From Pseudomonas sp. efr-133-TYG-5 (GTDB lineage Bacteria > Pseudomonadota > Gammaproteobacteria > Pseudomonadales > Pseudomonadaceae): a stretch of DNA of 64,000 bases. Location of the stretch: positions 186,001 through 250,000 of the forward strand of contig NZ_JARVSM010000002.1 of NCBI RefSeq assembly GCF_030209175.1, given 5' to 3'. The notes beneath the pieces were generated by a model. That model saw only the letters and a program-made list of their open reading frames with translations, had not been told where the DNA came from and ran no database searches. Below, in pieces: positions 47,295 through 55,756 of the stretch. Both the position numbers and the translations under genes were made by a program. The stretch's first letter is position 1. Every line of letters begins with the position of its first letter.

Positions 47295-48107
47295 ATGTGG
47301 TCACTGAGCGCCTGGCGACGCCGGCGCATCCTGGCCAGGCACCCGATTGCCGATGACCTGTGGCAACGGGTGCGCCATCACCTGAGTTTCCTCGATGGCC
47401 TCAGCGCGGCCGAAGACCAGTGGTTGCGCGAAGCCTGTGTGCTGTTCCTCGAAGACAAACACCTGACCGCCCTGCCCGGCGTCGAGCTGCATCAGGAACA
47501 ACGCCTGCTGCTCGCCGCCCAGGCACAATTGCCGCTGCTGCACCTCGGCGATCTGAACTGGTATCAGGGTTTCCACGAAATCATCCTCTACCCCGACGAC
47601 TTCCTCAGTCCGCAGCGGCATCGCGATGCCAGCGGCGTCGAGCACGAGTGGGACGGCGAGCACAGCGGCGAGGCCTGGCAACAGGGGCCGGTGATTCTCG
47701 CCTGGCCGGGAGTGATGGCCAGTGGTGGCTGGGAAGGCTACAACCTGGTGATCCACGAACTGGCGCACAAGCTCGACATGCTCAACGGCGACGCCAATGG
47801 CCTGCCCCCGCTGCACGCTGACATGCGTGTCAGCGACTGGGCGACGATCATGCAAGCGGCCTACGACGACCTCAACCGCCAGCTCGACCGCGATCCTGAC
47901 GCCGAAACCGCCATCGATCCCTACGCGGCGGAAAACCCCGCCGAGTTCTTCGCGGTGACCAGCGAATACTTCTTCAGCGCGCCGGATCTGCTGCAGCAGA
48001 GTTATCCACAGGTGTACGCGCAACTCGCCTTGTTCTATCGCCAGGATCCATTGGTGCGACTCAAGCAACTTCAGGCCAGCGACCCGGTCTATCAGGCACA
48101 CGACTAA
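47295..48107 (+). CDS. mtfA: MtfA zinc peptidase
   Basis: 270-residue cytosolic metallopeptidase that in E. coli binds the repressor Mlc and has aminopeptidase activity. It has HExxH in NLVIHELAHKLDMLNG and a downstream glutamate in ENPAEFFAVTSEYFF, the gluzincin arrangement shared with anthrax lethal factor. The LPLLHLGDLNWYQGFHEIILYPDDF segment is typical. Whether it targets an Mlc-like regulator in Pseudomonas is unknown. Confidence 0.93.
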   Translation: MWSLSAWRRRRILARHPIADDLWQRVRHHLSFLDGLSAAEDQWLREACVLFLEDKHLTALPGVELHQEQRLLLAAQAQLPLLHLGDLNWYQGFHEIILYPDDFLSPQRHRDASGVEHEWDGEHSGEAWQQGPVILAWPGVMASGGWEGYNLVIHELAHKLDMLNGDANGLPPLHADMRVSDWATIMQAAYDDLNRQLDRDPDAETAIDPYAAENPAEFFAVTSEYFFSAPDLLQQSYPQVYAQLALFYRQDPLVRLKQLQASDPVYQAHD

Positions 48108-48152
48108 GGTCTGGACGACCTTCGGTGCATGGCATCGCAGGTGGAATATGCC

Positions 48153-48158
48153 TATAAT
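48153..48158 (+). promoter_or_regulatory. -10 element of ppa
   Basis: TATAAT 62 bases before the ppa start codon. The -35 region is poor (TGGCAT with 17-base spacing). Confidence 0.5.
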
Positions 48159-48220
48159 CGCCGCCACTTTTTGGTCAATCCGGCCAAGTGTCTTTGGTCA
48201 ACTAACGGGGGCAACGCCCA

Positions 48221-48748
48221 ATGAGCTACAGCAAGATTCCGGCTGGCAAAGACCTGCCGAACGACATCTACGTCGCGATCGAGATCCCGGCCAACCACGC
48301 GCCGATCAAATACGAAATCGACAAAGACAGCGATTGCCTGTTCGTTGACCGTTTCATGGCCACCCCAATGTTCTACCCGGCCAACTACGGTTACATCCCG
48401 AACACCCTGGCTGACGACGGTGATCCCCTCGACGTGCTGGTCGTGACCCCTTACCCGGTTGCACCAGGCTCGGTGATCCGCGCGCGTCCGGTCGGCATCC
48501 TGAACATGACCGACGACGGCGGCGGCGATGCCAAAGTCATCGCCGTGCCGCACGACAAGCTGTCCCAGCTGTACGTCGACGTCAAGGAATACACCGACCT
48601 GCCAGCGCTGCTGATCCAGCAGATCGAGCACTTCTTCGCGAACTACAAAGATCTCGAAAAAGGCAAATGGGTCAAGATCGAAGGCTGGGACGGCGCTGAC
48701 GCCGCTCGCGCTGCGATCACCAAGTCGGTCGCTGCCTACAAGGGCTAA
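48221..48748 (+). CDS. ppa: Inorganic pyrophosphatase (family I)
   Basis: Hydrolyses pyrophosphate released by biosynthesis. The 175 residues match the E. coli hexameric enzyme. The start is [28 protein letters not shown]. The metal and substrate motif is [16 protein letters not shown], with further conserved residues in [25 protein letters not shown] ribosome site precedes the ATG. A strong terminator follows. Confidence 0.98.
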   Translation: MSYSKIPAGKDLPNDIYVAIEIPANHAPIKYEIDKDSDCLFVDRFMATPMFYPANYGYIPNTLADDGDPLDVLVVTPYPVAPGSVIRARPVGILNMTDDGGGDAKVIAVPHDKLSQLYVDVKEYTDLPALLIQQIEHFFANYKDLEKGKWVKIEGWDGADAARAAITKSVAAYKG

Positions 48749-48775
48749 GCGACACGACCTGCCGAACGCTTGAAG

Positions 48776-48803
48776 AAACCCCGGTTGATCCGGGGTTTTT
48801 TTA
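48776..48803 (+). terminator. Rho-independent terminator of ppa
   Basis: AAACCCCGG and CCGGGGTTT pair around a TTGAT loop and run into seven T. It ends 28-55 bases after the ppa stop. Confidence 0.95.
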
Positions 48804-48818
48804 TGTCTGCCGCGCCGC

Positions 48819-48966
48819 TTTAAACAATCCGTTTAAATAACAGGCACAAGTGTTTTGCTTTGTTTAATTTCCCACAGGAAAGCCTTACATCCCGTCGCAA
48901 ATTTAGCCCGAGTTTTGAACGCCCGGTTTATTCAAACCGCTCTGGCCCGCGCTTAGACTCGTGTTT
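48819..48966 (+). promoter_or_regulatory. Promoter and operator-like palindromes of the CI-type repressor
   Basis: Two inverted repeats share a GTTTA half-site: TTTAAAC-N5-GTTTAAA (48819-48837) and CGGTTT-ATTC-AAACCG (48924-48939). A lone half-site TTGTTTAAT sits at 48860-48868. A promoter TTCAAA (48931-48936) - 17 bases - TAGACT (48954-48959) overlaps the second palindrome and puts the transcript start at the ATG 48967. This suggests autorepression and a leaderless mRNA. Confidence 0.55.
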
Positions 48967-49713
48967 ATGAGAAAGAACACTAGCGGTCCACGATTCAAGG
49001 CACTCCTGGAAGCAGCGAACATCACCACCACCGGTTTCGCGAAGTTCTGGGGCACGGAAGCCCAAAATATTCATAACTGGTACACCCGGGGTGTCCCGGC
49101 CTACCGCATGGAAGAAGTCGCACGCCTGCTCTCGGTCAACAGCGAATGGCTGAAAACCGGCGAAGGCCAGAAGGACTCACCCCGCCTGCTCGCCAGCGAT
49201 CCGGGCGGCGACACCTTCGACGCCCAGTCCATCCGCGGCGTCTATACCGTTCCCGCATCCAGCGACATCGAACTGCCGTTCTACAAGGAAGCGCCGATTG
49301 CCAGCGGCTGCGGCAAAACCCATGTCATCCAGGACCCGGACCAGTCCATCCGCCTGCCCCGCGCGCACCTCGACGCCTTGGAAATCCGCCACACCGACGC
49401 CATCTGCACACACATGATCGGCAACAGCATGGCCGAGAAGATCGAGGACGGTTCCACCCTGGCCATCGACCGCGGCCTGACCCAGGTGGTCGACGGCGAA
49501 ATCTACGCCATCGAACACGACGGCATGCTGCGCATCAAATACCTGCACCGCATGCCCGGCAATGCCCTGCGTCTGCGCAGCCACAACAGCGCGGAATACC
49601 CGGACGAAATCTTCCGCGCCGCGCAGATCGATGAGCAACGCATTCATGTTTTGGGCTGGGTGTTCTGGTGGTCAACGCTGAACAAGCGCCGGCCGGTGCT
49701 GCCGTTTCTCTGA
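48967..49713 (+). CDS. CI/LexA-like repressor with S24 self-cleavage domain
   Basis: 248 residues. An N-terminal helix-turn-helix (about 10-62; TTGFAKFWGTEAQNIHNWYT) is followed by an S24/LexA-type peptidase domain: candidate cleavage site Cys115-Gly116 (IASGCGKTH), nucleophile Ser154 in MIGNSMAEKIEDGS and general base Lys191 in MLRIKYLHRM. This is the architecture of phage CI and of pyocin repressor PrtR, which are cleaved after DNA damage. The ATG at 48967 is preferred over GTG 48961 because a -10 element ends seven bases upstream, making a leaderless start. No prophage structural genes are adjacent, so it is an orphan or controls distant genes. Confidence 0.88.
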   Translation: MRKNTSGPRFKALLEAANITTTGFAKFWGTEAQNIHNWYTRGVPAYRMEEVARLLSVNSEWLKTGEGQKDSPRLLASDPGGDTFDAQSIRGVYTVPASSDIELPFYKEAPIASGCGKTHVIQDPDQSIRLPRAHLDALEIRHTDAICTHMIGNSMAEKIEDGSTLAIDRGLTQVVDGEIYAIEHDGMLRIKYLHRMPGNALRLRSHNSAEYPDEIFRAAQIDEQRIHVLGWVFWWSTLNKRRPVLPFL

Positions 49714-50335
49714 ACCACACAGCACCCTGGGCAGACCGGCCCGCCCGCGCCGGGGCGCGAACGGTCAGCACAACGGGCGGACTTTTAGCGGATAGATCGC
49801 TCTATTCCGCACTCCAGACTGGGAATCCGCGGAAAAAATCAGTATCCTGCGCCGCACATTCGCGCATCCACCGCACTGCGGCCCGGATGACGCCTGACGC
49901 GGCAGAACACTGTCTGACCAAGTCCCACAGCCGGACGCAAGATCCGGGTGTACGTTTTGAAGGCTGGCGCGGTTTACCAAAAATAAACCAAGCCCGTCCC
50001 CGAGAAGCCGGCCACAAGCCGGCTTTTTAATGCCTGTTAAAAAATGTCCTTAGCCACTCCATAGCTAACGCTCCCCCACTTAGCAGGCGCTAAAAAGTGG
50101 CGGTTGATAGTGACTGCGTGAAGCTCCCCGCACGCCAGACGCAGAACTTAATATGCAGGGATGTTGTGTTGCACACAGTCCTTCCGTCAGCCGTTTTACA
50201 TATGAGTCAGCCGATACATAGCAGCTTACGCTTTCGCGGCACCAACATGGACGTCGATGGCATCCTCATGCGAGCGTTAACTTATACTCGCCCGCCGATC
50301 CGTTCAAAAACGCCCATCAGCACAGGGATGCGCCC
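49714..50335. other. 622-base non-coding region between the repressor and the Mrr gene
   Basis: No convincing protein gene. The left half (to about 50030) ends in a terminator hairpin (separate entry) and could be the 3' UTR of the repressor or a small RNA starting after the TATCCT-like -10 at 49843. The right half is AT-richer. It contains a CCACTT/AAGTGG dyad near 50078-50102 and a TATACT element at 50283-50288, which may drive the Mrr gene. The composition changes here from the chromosomal high-GC style to the lower-GC island. Confidence 0.5.
50005..50030 (+). terminator. Rho-independent terminator
   Basis: AAGCCGGC and GCCGGCTT pair around CACAA and are followed by TTTAA. It lies 290 bases after the repressor stop; the transcript it ends is not certain. 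Confidence 0.75.
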
Positions 50336-51256
50336 ATGTCCGTTCCAACCTACGATCAGTTCATCGAACCGATTTTGCGATTTCTCGCCACAAGACCCGA
50401 GGGTGCGATCGCTCGGGATGCCCATGAAGCGGCAGCCAAAACTCTGCAATTAACAGAAACACAGCGTGAAGAACTGATCGCCAGTGGTCAGGCTACCTAT
50501 AAAAACCGATCTGGTTGGGCACACGACCGTCTTAAGCGTGCTGGACTTTCGAGCAGTGCCAAACGTGGTTATTGGAAGTTGACTGATGCAGGAGTGCAGT
50601 ACGCCAAGGAACATGCGTTTCCACTTTCGGCCAAGGATGTGGAGCATCTAGCAATCGGCTACATGAATGTGAAACTGAAAGTCGCGCCTGATGCCGAGCC
50701 ACTGGATGACCAACCAAATGTGGAACCAGATCCGGCCTCCGCCACCGAAAGCCCTGACGACAGACTGGAGCGAGCGCTAAAAGAATTGCGCGATGCCACG
50801 GCGGCCGACCTTTTGGACAACTTGCTGCAAGTCAGCCCCAACCGTTTCGAAGTGATTGTGTTGGATGTGCTTCATCGCCTAGGTTACGGCGCCAGTCGCA
50901 ACGATCTGCAACGCGTTGGCGGTTCCGGGGATGCCGGTATCGACGGCATTATCTCGCTCGATAAATTGGGGCTGGAGAAGGTTTACGTTCAGGCCAAGCG
51001 CTGGCAGAACACAGTTGGTCGGCCTGAACTGCAGGCGTTCTACGGAGCGCTCGCAGGGCAAAAAGCCAAGCGCGGCGTTTTCATCACCACCTCTGGCTTT
51101 ACAGCGCACGCCGTCGACTTCGCCAAATCGGTAGACGGTATTGTGTTGGTAGACGGGACGCGACTGGTGCACCTGATGATGGATCATGAGGTGGGCGTGA
51201 CATCCCGTTTGTTGCGGTTGCCGACGCTTGATCGCGATTATTTTGATGAGGAGTAG
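50336..51256 (+). CDS. Mrr-type restriction endonuclease
   Basis: 306 residues. The N-terminal 90 residues are the winged-helix Mrr_N domain (YDQFIEPILRFLATRPEGAIARDAHEAAA, LKRAGLSSSAKRGYWKLTDAG). A charged linker follows. The C-terminal domain (about 155-300) is an Mrr_cat PD-(D/E)XK nuclease with GGSGDAGIDGII supplying the Asp and VYVQAKRW the QxK, and GVFITTSGFTAHAVDFA as in E. coli Mrr. Mrr cuts modified foreign DNA or acts under stress. The GC content is visibly lower than in core genes here. It precedes the DarT-DarT-DarG operon by 172 bases, so the two make a small defence island. Confidence 0.92.
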   Translation: MSVPTYDQFIEPILRFLATRPEGAIARDAHEAAAKTLQLTETQREELIASGQATYKNRSGWAHDRLKRAGLSSSAKRGYWKLTDAGVQYAKEHAFPLSAKDVEHLAIGYMNVKLKVAPDAEPLDDQPNVEPDPASATESPDDRLERALKELRDATAADLLDNLLQVSPNRFEVIVLDVLHRLGYGASRNDLQRVGGSGDAGIDGIISLDKLGLEKVYVQAKRWQNTVGRPELQAFYGALAGQKAKRGVFITTSGFTAHAVDFAKSVDGIVLVDGTRLVHLMMDHEVGVTSRLLRLPTLDRDYFDEE

Positions 51257-51292
51257 TGCTATTGACCCCACTAGTCGATTCCCATATTGGGC

Positions 51293-51322
51293 TTGTGGTT
51301 AAAAAAAATGGCACACTAAAAT
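51293..51322 (+). promoter_or_regulatory. Candidate promoter of the DarT-DarT-DarG operon
   Basis: TTGTGG (51293-51298), 18 bases, then TAAAAT (51317-51322). It lies about 105 bases upstream of the first DarT-like start, separate from the Mrr gene. Another possible -35 (TTGACC, 51262) has a weaker partner. Confidence 0.45.
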
Positions 51323-51428
51323 CACAGAGTCTGTTCTACCAACCCCCACGGATCGAGGGTTACATCAGCACGGGGCGAGGCCGGGACTGAATTCAGTTTA
51401 GGTTGATGTGTTGGTCAAGGAGACCACT

Positions 51429-52010
51429 ATGTCGGACGTCAGAAACATTAAGGAACAGAAGCTTCTCTACCATCTCACTTCGGTTGAAAACCTGGATGGC
51501 ATTTTCAAGGACGGTCTTAAACCTCGGGCGACACTTTCCGGATTCACAGATGTAGCCGATCCTGAAATCCTGAAAAAACGCCAACTCCAGCAACTCGACG
51601 ACTACGTTCCTTTCCATTGGTTTGCTGGAAACCCATTTGAGGGAGCCGTGCAACGCCGCATGCCGGACGCGCAGTTCGTACTGATCTCGGTTTACAGGTC
51701 AACGGCAAAGCAGAACGGGTGGAAAATCGTCCCCCGCCACCCCTTGGCAGGCGACTCTATCCAGCTACTCGATTATGAGCAGGGATTTGAGGCGATCGAG
51801 TGGGACATCATGAGCTGTCGCGAATACCACGACCCCAATTGCAAGAGCATCTGCATGGCGGAGTGCCTCGCTCCTGGGGGAGTTAAGACCGATGATTTCT
51901 TTAAAATCTTCACGCCAAACGAAAATGTCGATGCGCTTTGCCTGGCAAAGATGCAAGCGGCCGGTGTTAAGGTGCTCACGGGCGTGAACCAGAGAATGTT
52001 CTATCAATGA
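51429..52010 (+). CDS. DarT-like (DUF4433) ADP-ribosyltransferase, first copy
   Basis: 193 residues resembling DarT: an NAD-site start LLYHLTSVENLDGIFKDGLKPR, the DDYVPFHWFAGNPFEGAV segment, and a catalytic-Glu motif with Glu145 in ICMAECLAPGGV. DarT enzymes attach ADP-ribose to bases in single-stranded DNA and block replication. AAGGAG lies six bases before ATG 51429. Its stop overlaps the start of a second DarT gene (ATGA), and the DarG antitoxin gene follows. It is clearly a different subgroup from its neighbour: the openings differ (YHLT versus WRIVH) and overall identity is low. Base specificity is unknown. Confidence 0.72.
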   Translation: MSDVRNIKEQKLLYHLTSVENLDGIFKDGLKPRATLSGFTDVADPEILKKRQLQQLDDYVPFHWFAGNPFEGAVQRRMPDAQFVLISVYRSTAKQNGWKIVPRHPLAGDSIQLLDYEQGFEAIEWDIMSCREYHDPNCKSICMAECLAPGGVKTDDFFKIFTPNENVDALCLAKMQAAGVKVLTGVNQRMFYQ

Positions 52011-52651
52011 TCTACACCAACCTGAATCCAGAGAAAGCTCTGATTTGGCGTATCGTCCATCGCGATAACCTGCCCTGGATTCTGGACAACGGTCTGCATT
52101 GCGCAAACTCCGACGTACAGGCGCCTCAATACGTAAACATCGGCAACGTCGACTTGATCGACAAGCGCCGCTCTCGTCAGGTGCCTATCCCCCCCCAAGG
52201 CGTGCTGGCCGACTATGTGCCTTTCTATTTCACGCCCTTCTCGGTGATGATGCAGAACATTCACTCTGGCTGGAGTGTTCAGCAACGCAGCAACGACGAG
52301 ATCGTGATTCTGGTCTCGAGCCTGTATCGCGTTGAAGAGCTCGGCCTACCGTTTGTCTTCACAAACGCACATGCCTACCCGAGTTGGACAAACTACTACA
52401 GCGACCTGGAGAATCTTGATCAGATCGATTGGTCTATCCTTCAGCGGCGCGACTTCAAGCGCGATCCTGACGACCCTCGTAAAATGGAGCGTTATCAGGC
52501 TGAGGCACTGATCCACCATCACTTACCGATTACGGGACTACTCGGCATCATGTGCCACACCGATGCAATGAAAGTACGCATAGAAGCAGACGTCGCAGCT
52601 AGAGGCCTGAAGTTGCCCGTCCATGCGCGCCCCAAATGGTATTTCCAATGA
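52007..52651 (+). CDS. darT: DarT toxin (DUF4433), second copy
   Basis: 214 residues with full DarT signatures: [21 protein letters not shown] (NAD site), [38 protein letters not shown], and the catalytic Glu166 in [13 protein letters not shown]. It ADP-ribosylates single-stranded DNA; several DarTG systems act as toxin-antitoxins and in phage defence. Both ends overlap neighbours by four bases (ATGA), so it is translationally coupled to the first copy and to darG. A run of eight C at 52189-52196 lies in the coding sequence and could shift frame by slippage. Confidence 0.93.
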   Translation: MIYTNLNPEKALIWRIVHRDNLPWILDNGLHCANSDVQAPQYVNIGNVDLIDKRRSRQVPIPPQGVLADYVPFYFTPFSVMMQNIHSGWSVQQRSNDEIVILVSSLYRVEELGLPFVFTNAHAYPSWTNYYSDLENLDQIDWSILQRRDFKRDPDDPRKMERYQAEALIHHHLPITGLLGIMCHTDAMKVRIEADVAARGLKLPVHARPKWYFQ

Positions 52652-53733
52652 TCAGATTCACCCAAGGCAATCTGCTTGAAGCCAAAACCGAGGCCCTCGT
52701 CAACACGGTCAATACCGTGGGCGTGATGGGTAAGGGCATCGCGTTGATGTTCAAAGAGCGCTTTGCACAAAATTACCGCGTGTATGCAGCGGCGTGTAAG
52801 GCCGGGGAAGTAGAAACCGGCAAAATGCACGTGACCGCCACCAACGAACTCGATGGACCGCGCTGGATTGTGAATTTTCCCACCAAGCGTCACTGGCGGA
52901 ATCCATCGCAAATGGCGTGGATAACCGAAGGTCTACATGATCTACGGCGTTTTTTGCTTGAAAACGACGTGAAATCGGTAGCTGTTCCTCCGCTGGGCGC
53001 TGGTAACGGTGGTTTGAAGTGGCCTGAAGTGCGCGAGCAAATTGTAGAAGTGCTGGGTGACCTAGATGTCGATGTATTAGTGTTCGAACCCTCCAATCAG
53101 TATCTGAATGTCGCTAAGCGCGATGGCGTTGAGCAACTCACTCCGGCACGCGCATTGATTGCTGAACTGGTCCGGCGTTATTGGGTTCTAGGCATGGAGT
53201 GCAGCCTGCTCGAAATTCAGAAACTGGCTTGGTTTCTCGAGCGTGCAATCGAGAAAATTCCAGGTACTGAGAATCCGCTAAACCTCAAATTTGCCGCTCA
53301 TAAATTCGGCCCGTATGCCAATCGATTGGAGCATCTGCTCAACAATCTGGATGGCAGCTATCTACATTGCGACAAGCGCATCAGTGATGCTGGAATTACC
53401 GATGTCATTTGGTTTGATCAGAATCGCAAAACGTTTTTGCAGACCTACCTCAAGACCGAAGCCAAGGAATACTCCCAAGCGTTAGAGCGAACGGCTGAAT
53501 TGATCGATGGTTTTGAGTCACCCTTCGGCATGGAGTTGCTGGCGACCGTTGATTGGTTGCTGATCCGGGAAAAGATTGCTCCAACCGTTCCTGCGGTACG
53601 TAACGCACTGAAGAACTGGAACGGTGGATCCAAAGCTGCGGTGCGTAAAAACAAGTTATTCGATGATCAGGCACTAGGAATCGCGATCACTCGTCTGACA
53701 TCCAGCAGTTTCAGCCCGGAAATAGCGGCATGA
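52648..53733 (+). CDS. darG: DarG antitoxin with ADP-ribosyl-glycohydrolase macro domain
   Basis: 361 residues. The N-terminal macro domain (1-155) has [27 protein letters not shown] and [12 protein letters not shown]. Lys80 in [13 protein letters not shown] is at the position shown to be essential for removing ADP-ribose from DNA in characterised DarG. The C-terminal domain (about 170-360) starts [13 protein letters not shown] and includes [12 protein letters not shown] with [13 protein letters not shown], resembling the SocA/Panacea (DUF4065) fold of antitoxins; in DarG this region binds DarT. It is last in the three-gene overlapping operon, so one antitoxin faces two toxins. Confidence 0.93.
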   Translation: MIRFTQGNLLEAKTEALVNTVNTVGVMGKGIALMFKERFAQNYRVYAAACKAGEVETGKMHVTATNELDGPRWIVNFPTKRHWRNPSQMAWITEGLHDLRRFLLENDVKSVAVPPLGAGNGGLKWPEVREQIVEVLGDLDVDVLVFEPSNQYLNVAKRDGVEQLTPARALIAELVRRYWVLGMECSLLEIQKLAWFLERAIEKIPGTENPLNLKFAAHKFGPYANRLEHLLNNLDGSYLHCDKRISDAGITDVIWFDQNRKTFLQTYLKTEAKEYSQALERTAELIDGFESPFGMELLATVDWLLIREKIAPTVPAVRNALKNWNGGSKAAVRKNKLFDDQALGIAITRLTSSSFSPEIAA

Positions 53734-53747
53734 CATCGTTATGAAAT

Positions 53748-53768
53748 GGGGCAAGAAGTACTTGCCCC
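53748..53768 (+). terminator. Terminator-like hairpin after darG
   Basis: GGGGCAAG and CTTGCCCC pair around AAGTA, 15 bases after the darG stop. The following sequence (CTTACC) has few T, so termination may be partial. Confidence 0.55.
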
Positions 53769-53906
53769 CTTACCGTGCCCTGACTGAAACGCGCATCGCA
53801 ATAAGCCATTAGCACATCCGCCCTAATTGCCCTACGCCCAACCTCGCCACTAAATTTCCATTCTGTTTTTGTGCATTACAAAAGCGCCAAGGAATGGAGC
53901 AACACC

Positions 53907-54467
53907 ATGTCTTCGTTTTTCAAATTCACTCAATCCGTTGTTCTGCTGACCGCACTCCTGACGGCTACCACTTCAGCCATGGCAGAGGAGCAGAAGCTCG
54001 TTGGTGACTGGTGGATCATTTACGGCAACGGCATTCCCAACAAGAACATCATGTATGTAGCCGACAGCACTTCAGTCGTGCCGTCGAAGCAGACCAAGGG
54101 AGCCAAGTTGGTCGCCGTGACGCTGGTCTACGAGGAACCCGGCAAACCGATGATCGATGCCTACAACCTCGAGGTTCAGTGTTCGACGAACAAGGTCCGA
54201 ATGCTCAATGGCCAGTCGGTTGATCGCATCGCCTACATGATGCGTAACCTCAAAGTTAACGACCAATGGCAGCAGCCGAAGGAGTTCTGGGTGCAGCGCA
54301 CCAGCGAGTTTGTTTGCTCACCGGCCAAAAAGGACATGATCGCGCTGGGCAAGATGGAGTACTTGCAGATGATTCAGGGTCTGCAGCAGATGTTCTTCAA
54401 ACTGGCGCCGATTCAGGAGAAAGGCCAGATGATGGACAACCTCGACTCGATCCTGGGCAACAAGTAA
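53907..54467 (+). CDS. Exported hypothetical protein, 186 aa
   Basis: A type-I signal peptide (SVVLLTALLTATTSAMAEEQ, cleavage after AMA) is followed by a beta-rich N-terminal part (WWIIYGNGIPNKNIMYVADS, KLVAVTLVYEEPGKPMIDAYNLEVQCSTNKVRM) with two Cys and a helical C-terminus (LQMIQGLQQMFFKLA). I do not recognise the family. GGAGC upstream supports ATG 53907. It is followed after 15 bases by a small lipoprotein gene, probably in the same transcript. Confidence 0.75.
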   Translation: MSSFFKFTQSVVLLTALLTATTSAMAEEQKLVGDWWIIYGNGIPNKNIMYVADSTSVVPSKQTKGAKLVAVTLVYEEPGKPMIDAYNLEVQCSTNKVRMLNGQSVDRIAYMMRNLKVNDQWQQPKEFWVQRTSEFVCSPAKKDMIALGKMEYLQMIQGLQQMFFKLAPIQEKGQMMDNLDSILGNK

Positions 54468-54482
54468 GCGGCGGGAATCACG

Positions 54483-54917
54483 ATGAACCCATGGACTAAA
54501 ACGTTATTGGCGCTGCTGATAACGCCCGCTGTTTTGCTGATCAATGGTTGCCACTTGATAGCCCAGTCGCGTTGGGAAGGACGCGATGTGCAGGAAGCGC
54601 TCGATCTGTTTGGCAAACCCGACTCGATGAAAAAACAGACCGGGGCCAATGGCGAGAATCTCGCTGTGCTCACCTGGTATAAATCGTCCAGTTGGACCAC
54701 CACGGAAGCCGCCGGTACGTCAATGAATCACACCGGCAACGGGATGGTTTACACCGAGTACTACGAGACGGTCGGACACAGTTCCGATTGCAAACTCGAA
54801 GCCACCGTCAACAAGGCGAAAAAGATCGTGCTGTTCAGAATCGAGGACGGAAAGATCATTCACGGCAAGTGCATCAACGTACCGTTCGTGCCCGGATATA
54901 TTCCGCCGGGATTCTAG
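54483..54917 (+). CDS. Small hypothetical lipoprotein, 144 aa
   Basis: The signal peptide ends in a lipobox LLINGCHLIAQ. The body begins RWEGRDVQEALDLFGKPDSM, which resembles the SmpA/OmlA-like lead-in of many small envelope lipoproteins, then LTWYKSSSWTTT and a Cys-containing C-terminal part. Probably an outer-membrane lipoprotein of unknown function. It is convergent with yfaP. A CCCTGAGC/GCTCAGGG hairpin (54923-54946) separates the two. Confidence 0.75.
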   Translation: MNPWTKTLLALLITPAVLLINGCHLIAQSRWEGRDVQEALDLFGKPDSMKKQTGANGENLAVLTWYKSSSWTTTEAAGTSMNHTGNGMVYTEYYETVGHSSDCKLEATVNKAKKIVLFRIEDGKIIHGKCINVPFVPGYIPPGF

Positions 54918-54940
54918 TGCAACCCTGAGCCGCTACCTGC

Positions 54941-55753
54941 TCAGGGATAACTGAACGATTTGACCAACGTCAGCTCACCCACCGCCCGCATCGGCACCAT
55001 GAACGTTTCCATCTTCTCGCTCGGTGTGCCTTCCTCAGTAATCACCGTCACCTGGGCGGTGGTCAGTGGCTGCACGGCCTCGTCGCCACCGTCGTCATCG
55101 GCGCGATAGCCGCCGCCGTAGTAGTTCACATACACCAGGTACTGGCCCTTGATCGGCGCCGGCATGGCGAAGATTTCCGGGCCGTAGCCGGTGGTGACGT
55201 CGACGTCGAGGGCGGCGCCGTTGGCAGCGATGCGGTTGCCGTACCAGATGTGCGCGCCGTCGGGGGTGACCAGGTGCAGGTCGAGGTCGGTGCCGTCGCT
55301 GTCCCAGGCCAGCAGCACGCGCAGTTTGGCCGGTGTGGCGCCGCCGCGGGCGTTGAGGAACTGCGTGCGGTGGCGTTGCTGGCCGTCGGGGCTGCGCACT
55401 TCGACGCTGTTGCTGCCGTTGGGAAACGAGAACGGACGGTCGAAGCGGCCCGCTTCGTCGATTTTCAGCGGCATGCTGACGCCATTGACGATCAGGCGAC
55501 CTGGTTCGTTGTTCTTCGGTGTGGCGCTGATCTGGCCGCTGATGCGCGCGGTGTTGGCCTGGCCGGGCGGGGTGTTAACCGAAGACGCGGGATAGTTGAC
55601 GGTCTGGCTGAAGTTTTCGTCCTCGCCTTGCGGTGCGCCGTTGCGCCAGCCGCCGATCGGAGTGTCGAGTTTGACGCCACCTGCGGCCATCGCCGGCGAT
55701 ATCGCGGCGAATGCGCAGAGCAGCAGCAAGACCTGTGGATAACGAGAAGTCAT
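54941..55753 (-). CDS. yfaP: YfaP (DUF2135) family protein of the alpha-2-macroglobulin operon
   Basis: 270 residues with a signal peptide ending SPAMAAGG. The DUF2135 domain holds RVLLAWDSDGTDLDLHLVTPDGAHIWYGN and PIKGQYLVYVNYYGGG, a calcium-binding-like beta fold. A second Ig-like region lies upstream (SGQISATPKNNEPGRLIVNG). Last gene of yfaA-T-S-Q-P, the equivalent of P. aeruginosa magF. It starts three bases after yfaQ. It is periplasmic. A role as partner of the macroglobulin YfaS/MagD is inferred from operon conservation. Confidence 0.92.
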   Translation of the reverse strand: MTSRYPQVLLLLCAFAAISPAMAAGGVKLDTPIGGWRNGAPQGEDENFSQTVNYPASSVNTPPGQANTARISGQISATPKNNEPGRLIVNGVSMPLKIDEAGRFDRPFSFPNGSNSVEVRSPDGQQRHRTQFLNARGGATPAKLRVLLAWDSDGTDLDLHLVTPDGAHIWYGNRIAANGAALDVDVTTGYGPEIFAMPAPIKGQYLVYVNYYGGGYRADDDGGDEAVQPLTTAQVTVITEEGTPSEKMETFMVPMRAVGELTLVKSFSYP

Positions 55754-55756
55754 GGT

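Noticed and set aside
49668..50030. Possible 120-residue protein between the repressor and the Mrr gene
   Set aside because: The frame runs straight through the intrinsic terminator at 50005 and begins inside the repressor gene. No ribosome site and no similarity recognised.
50040..53900. Search for direct-repeat attachment sites flanking the Mrr-DarTG island
   Set aside because: No matching repeats were found by eye and no integrase gene is present, so no att sites are claimed.
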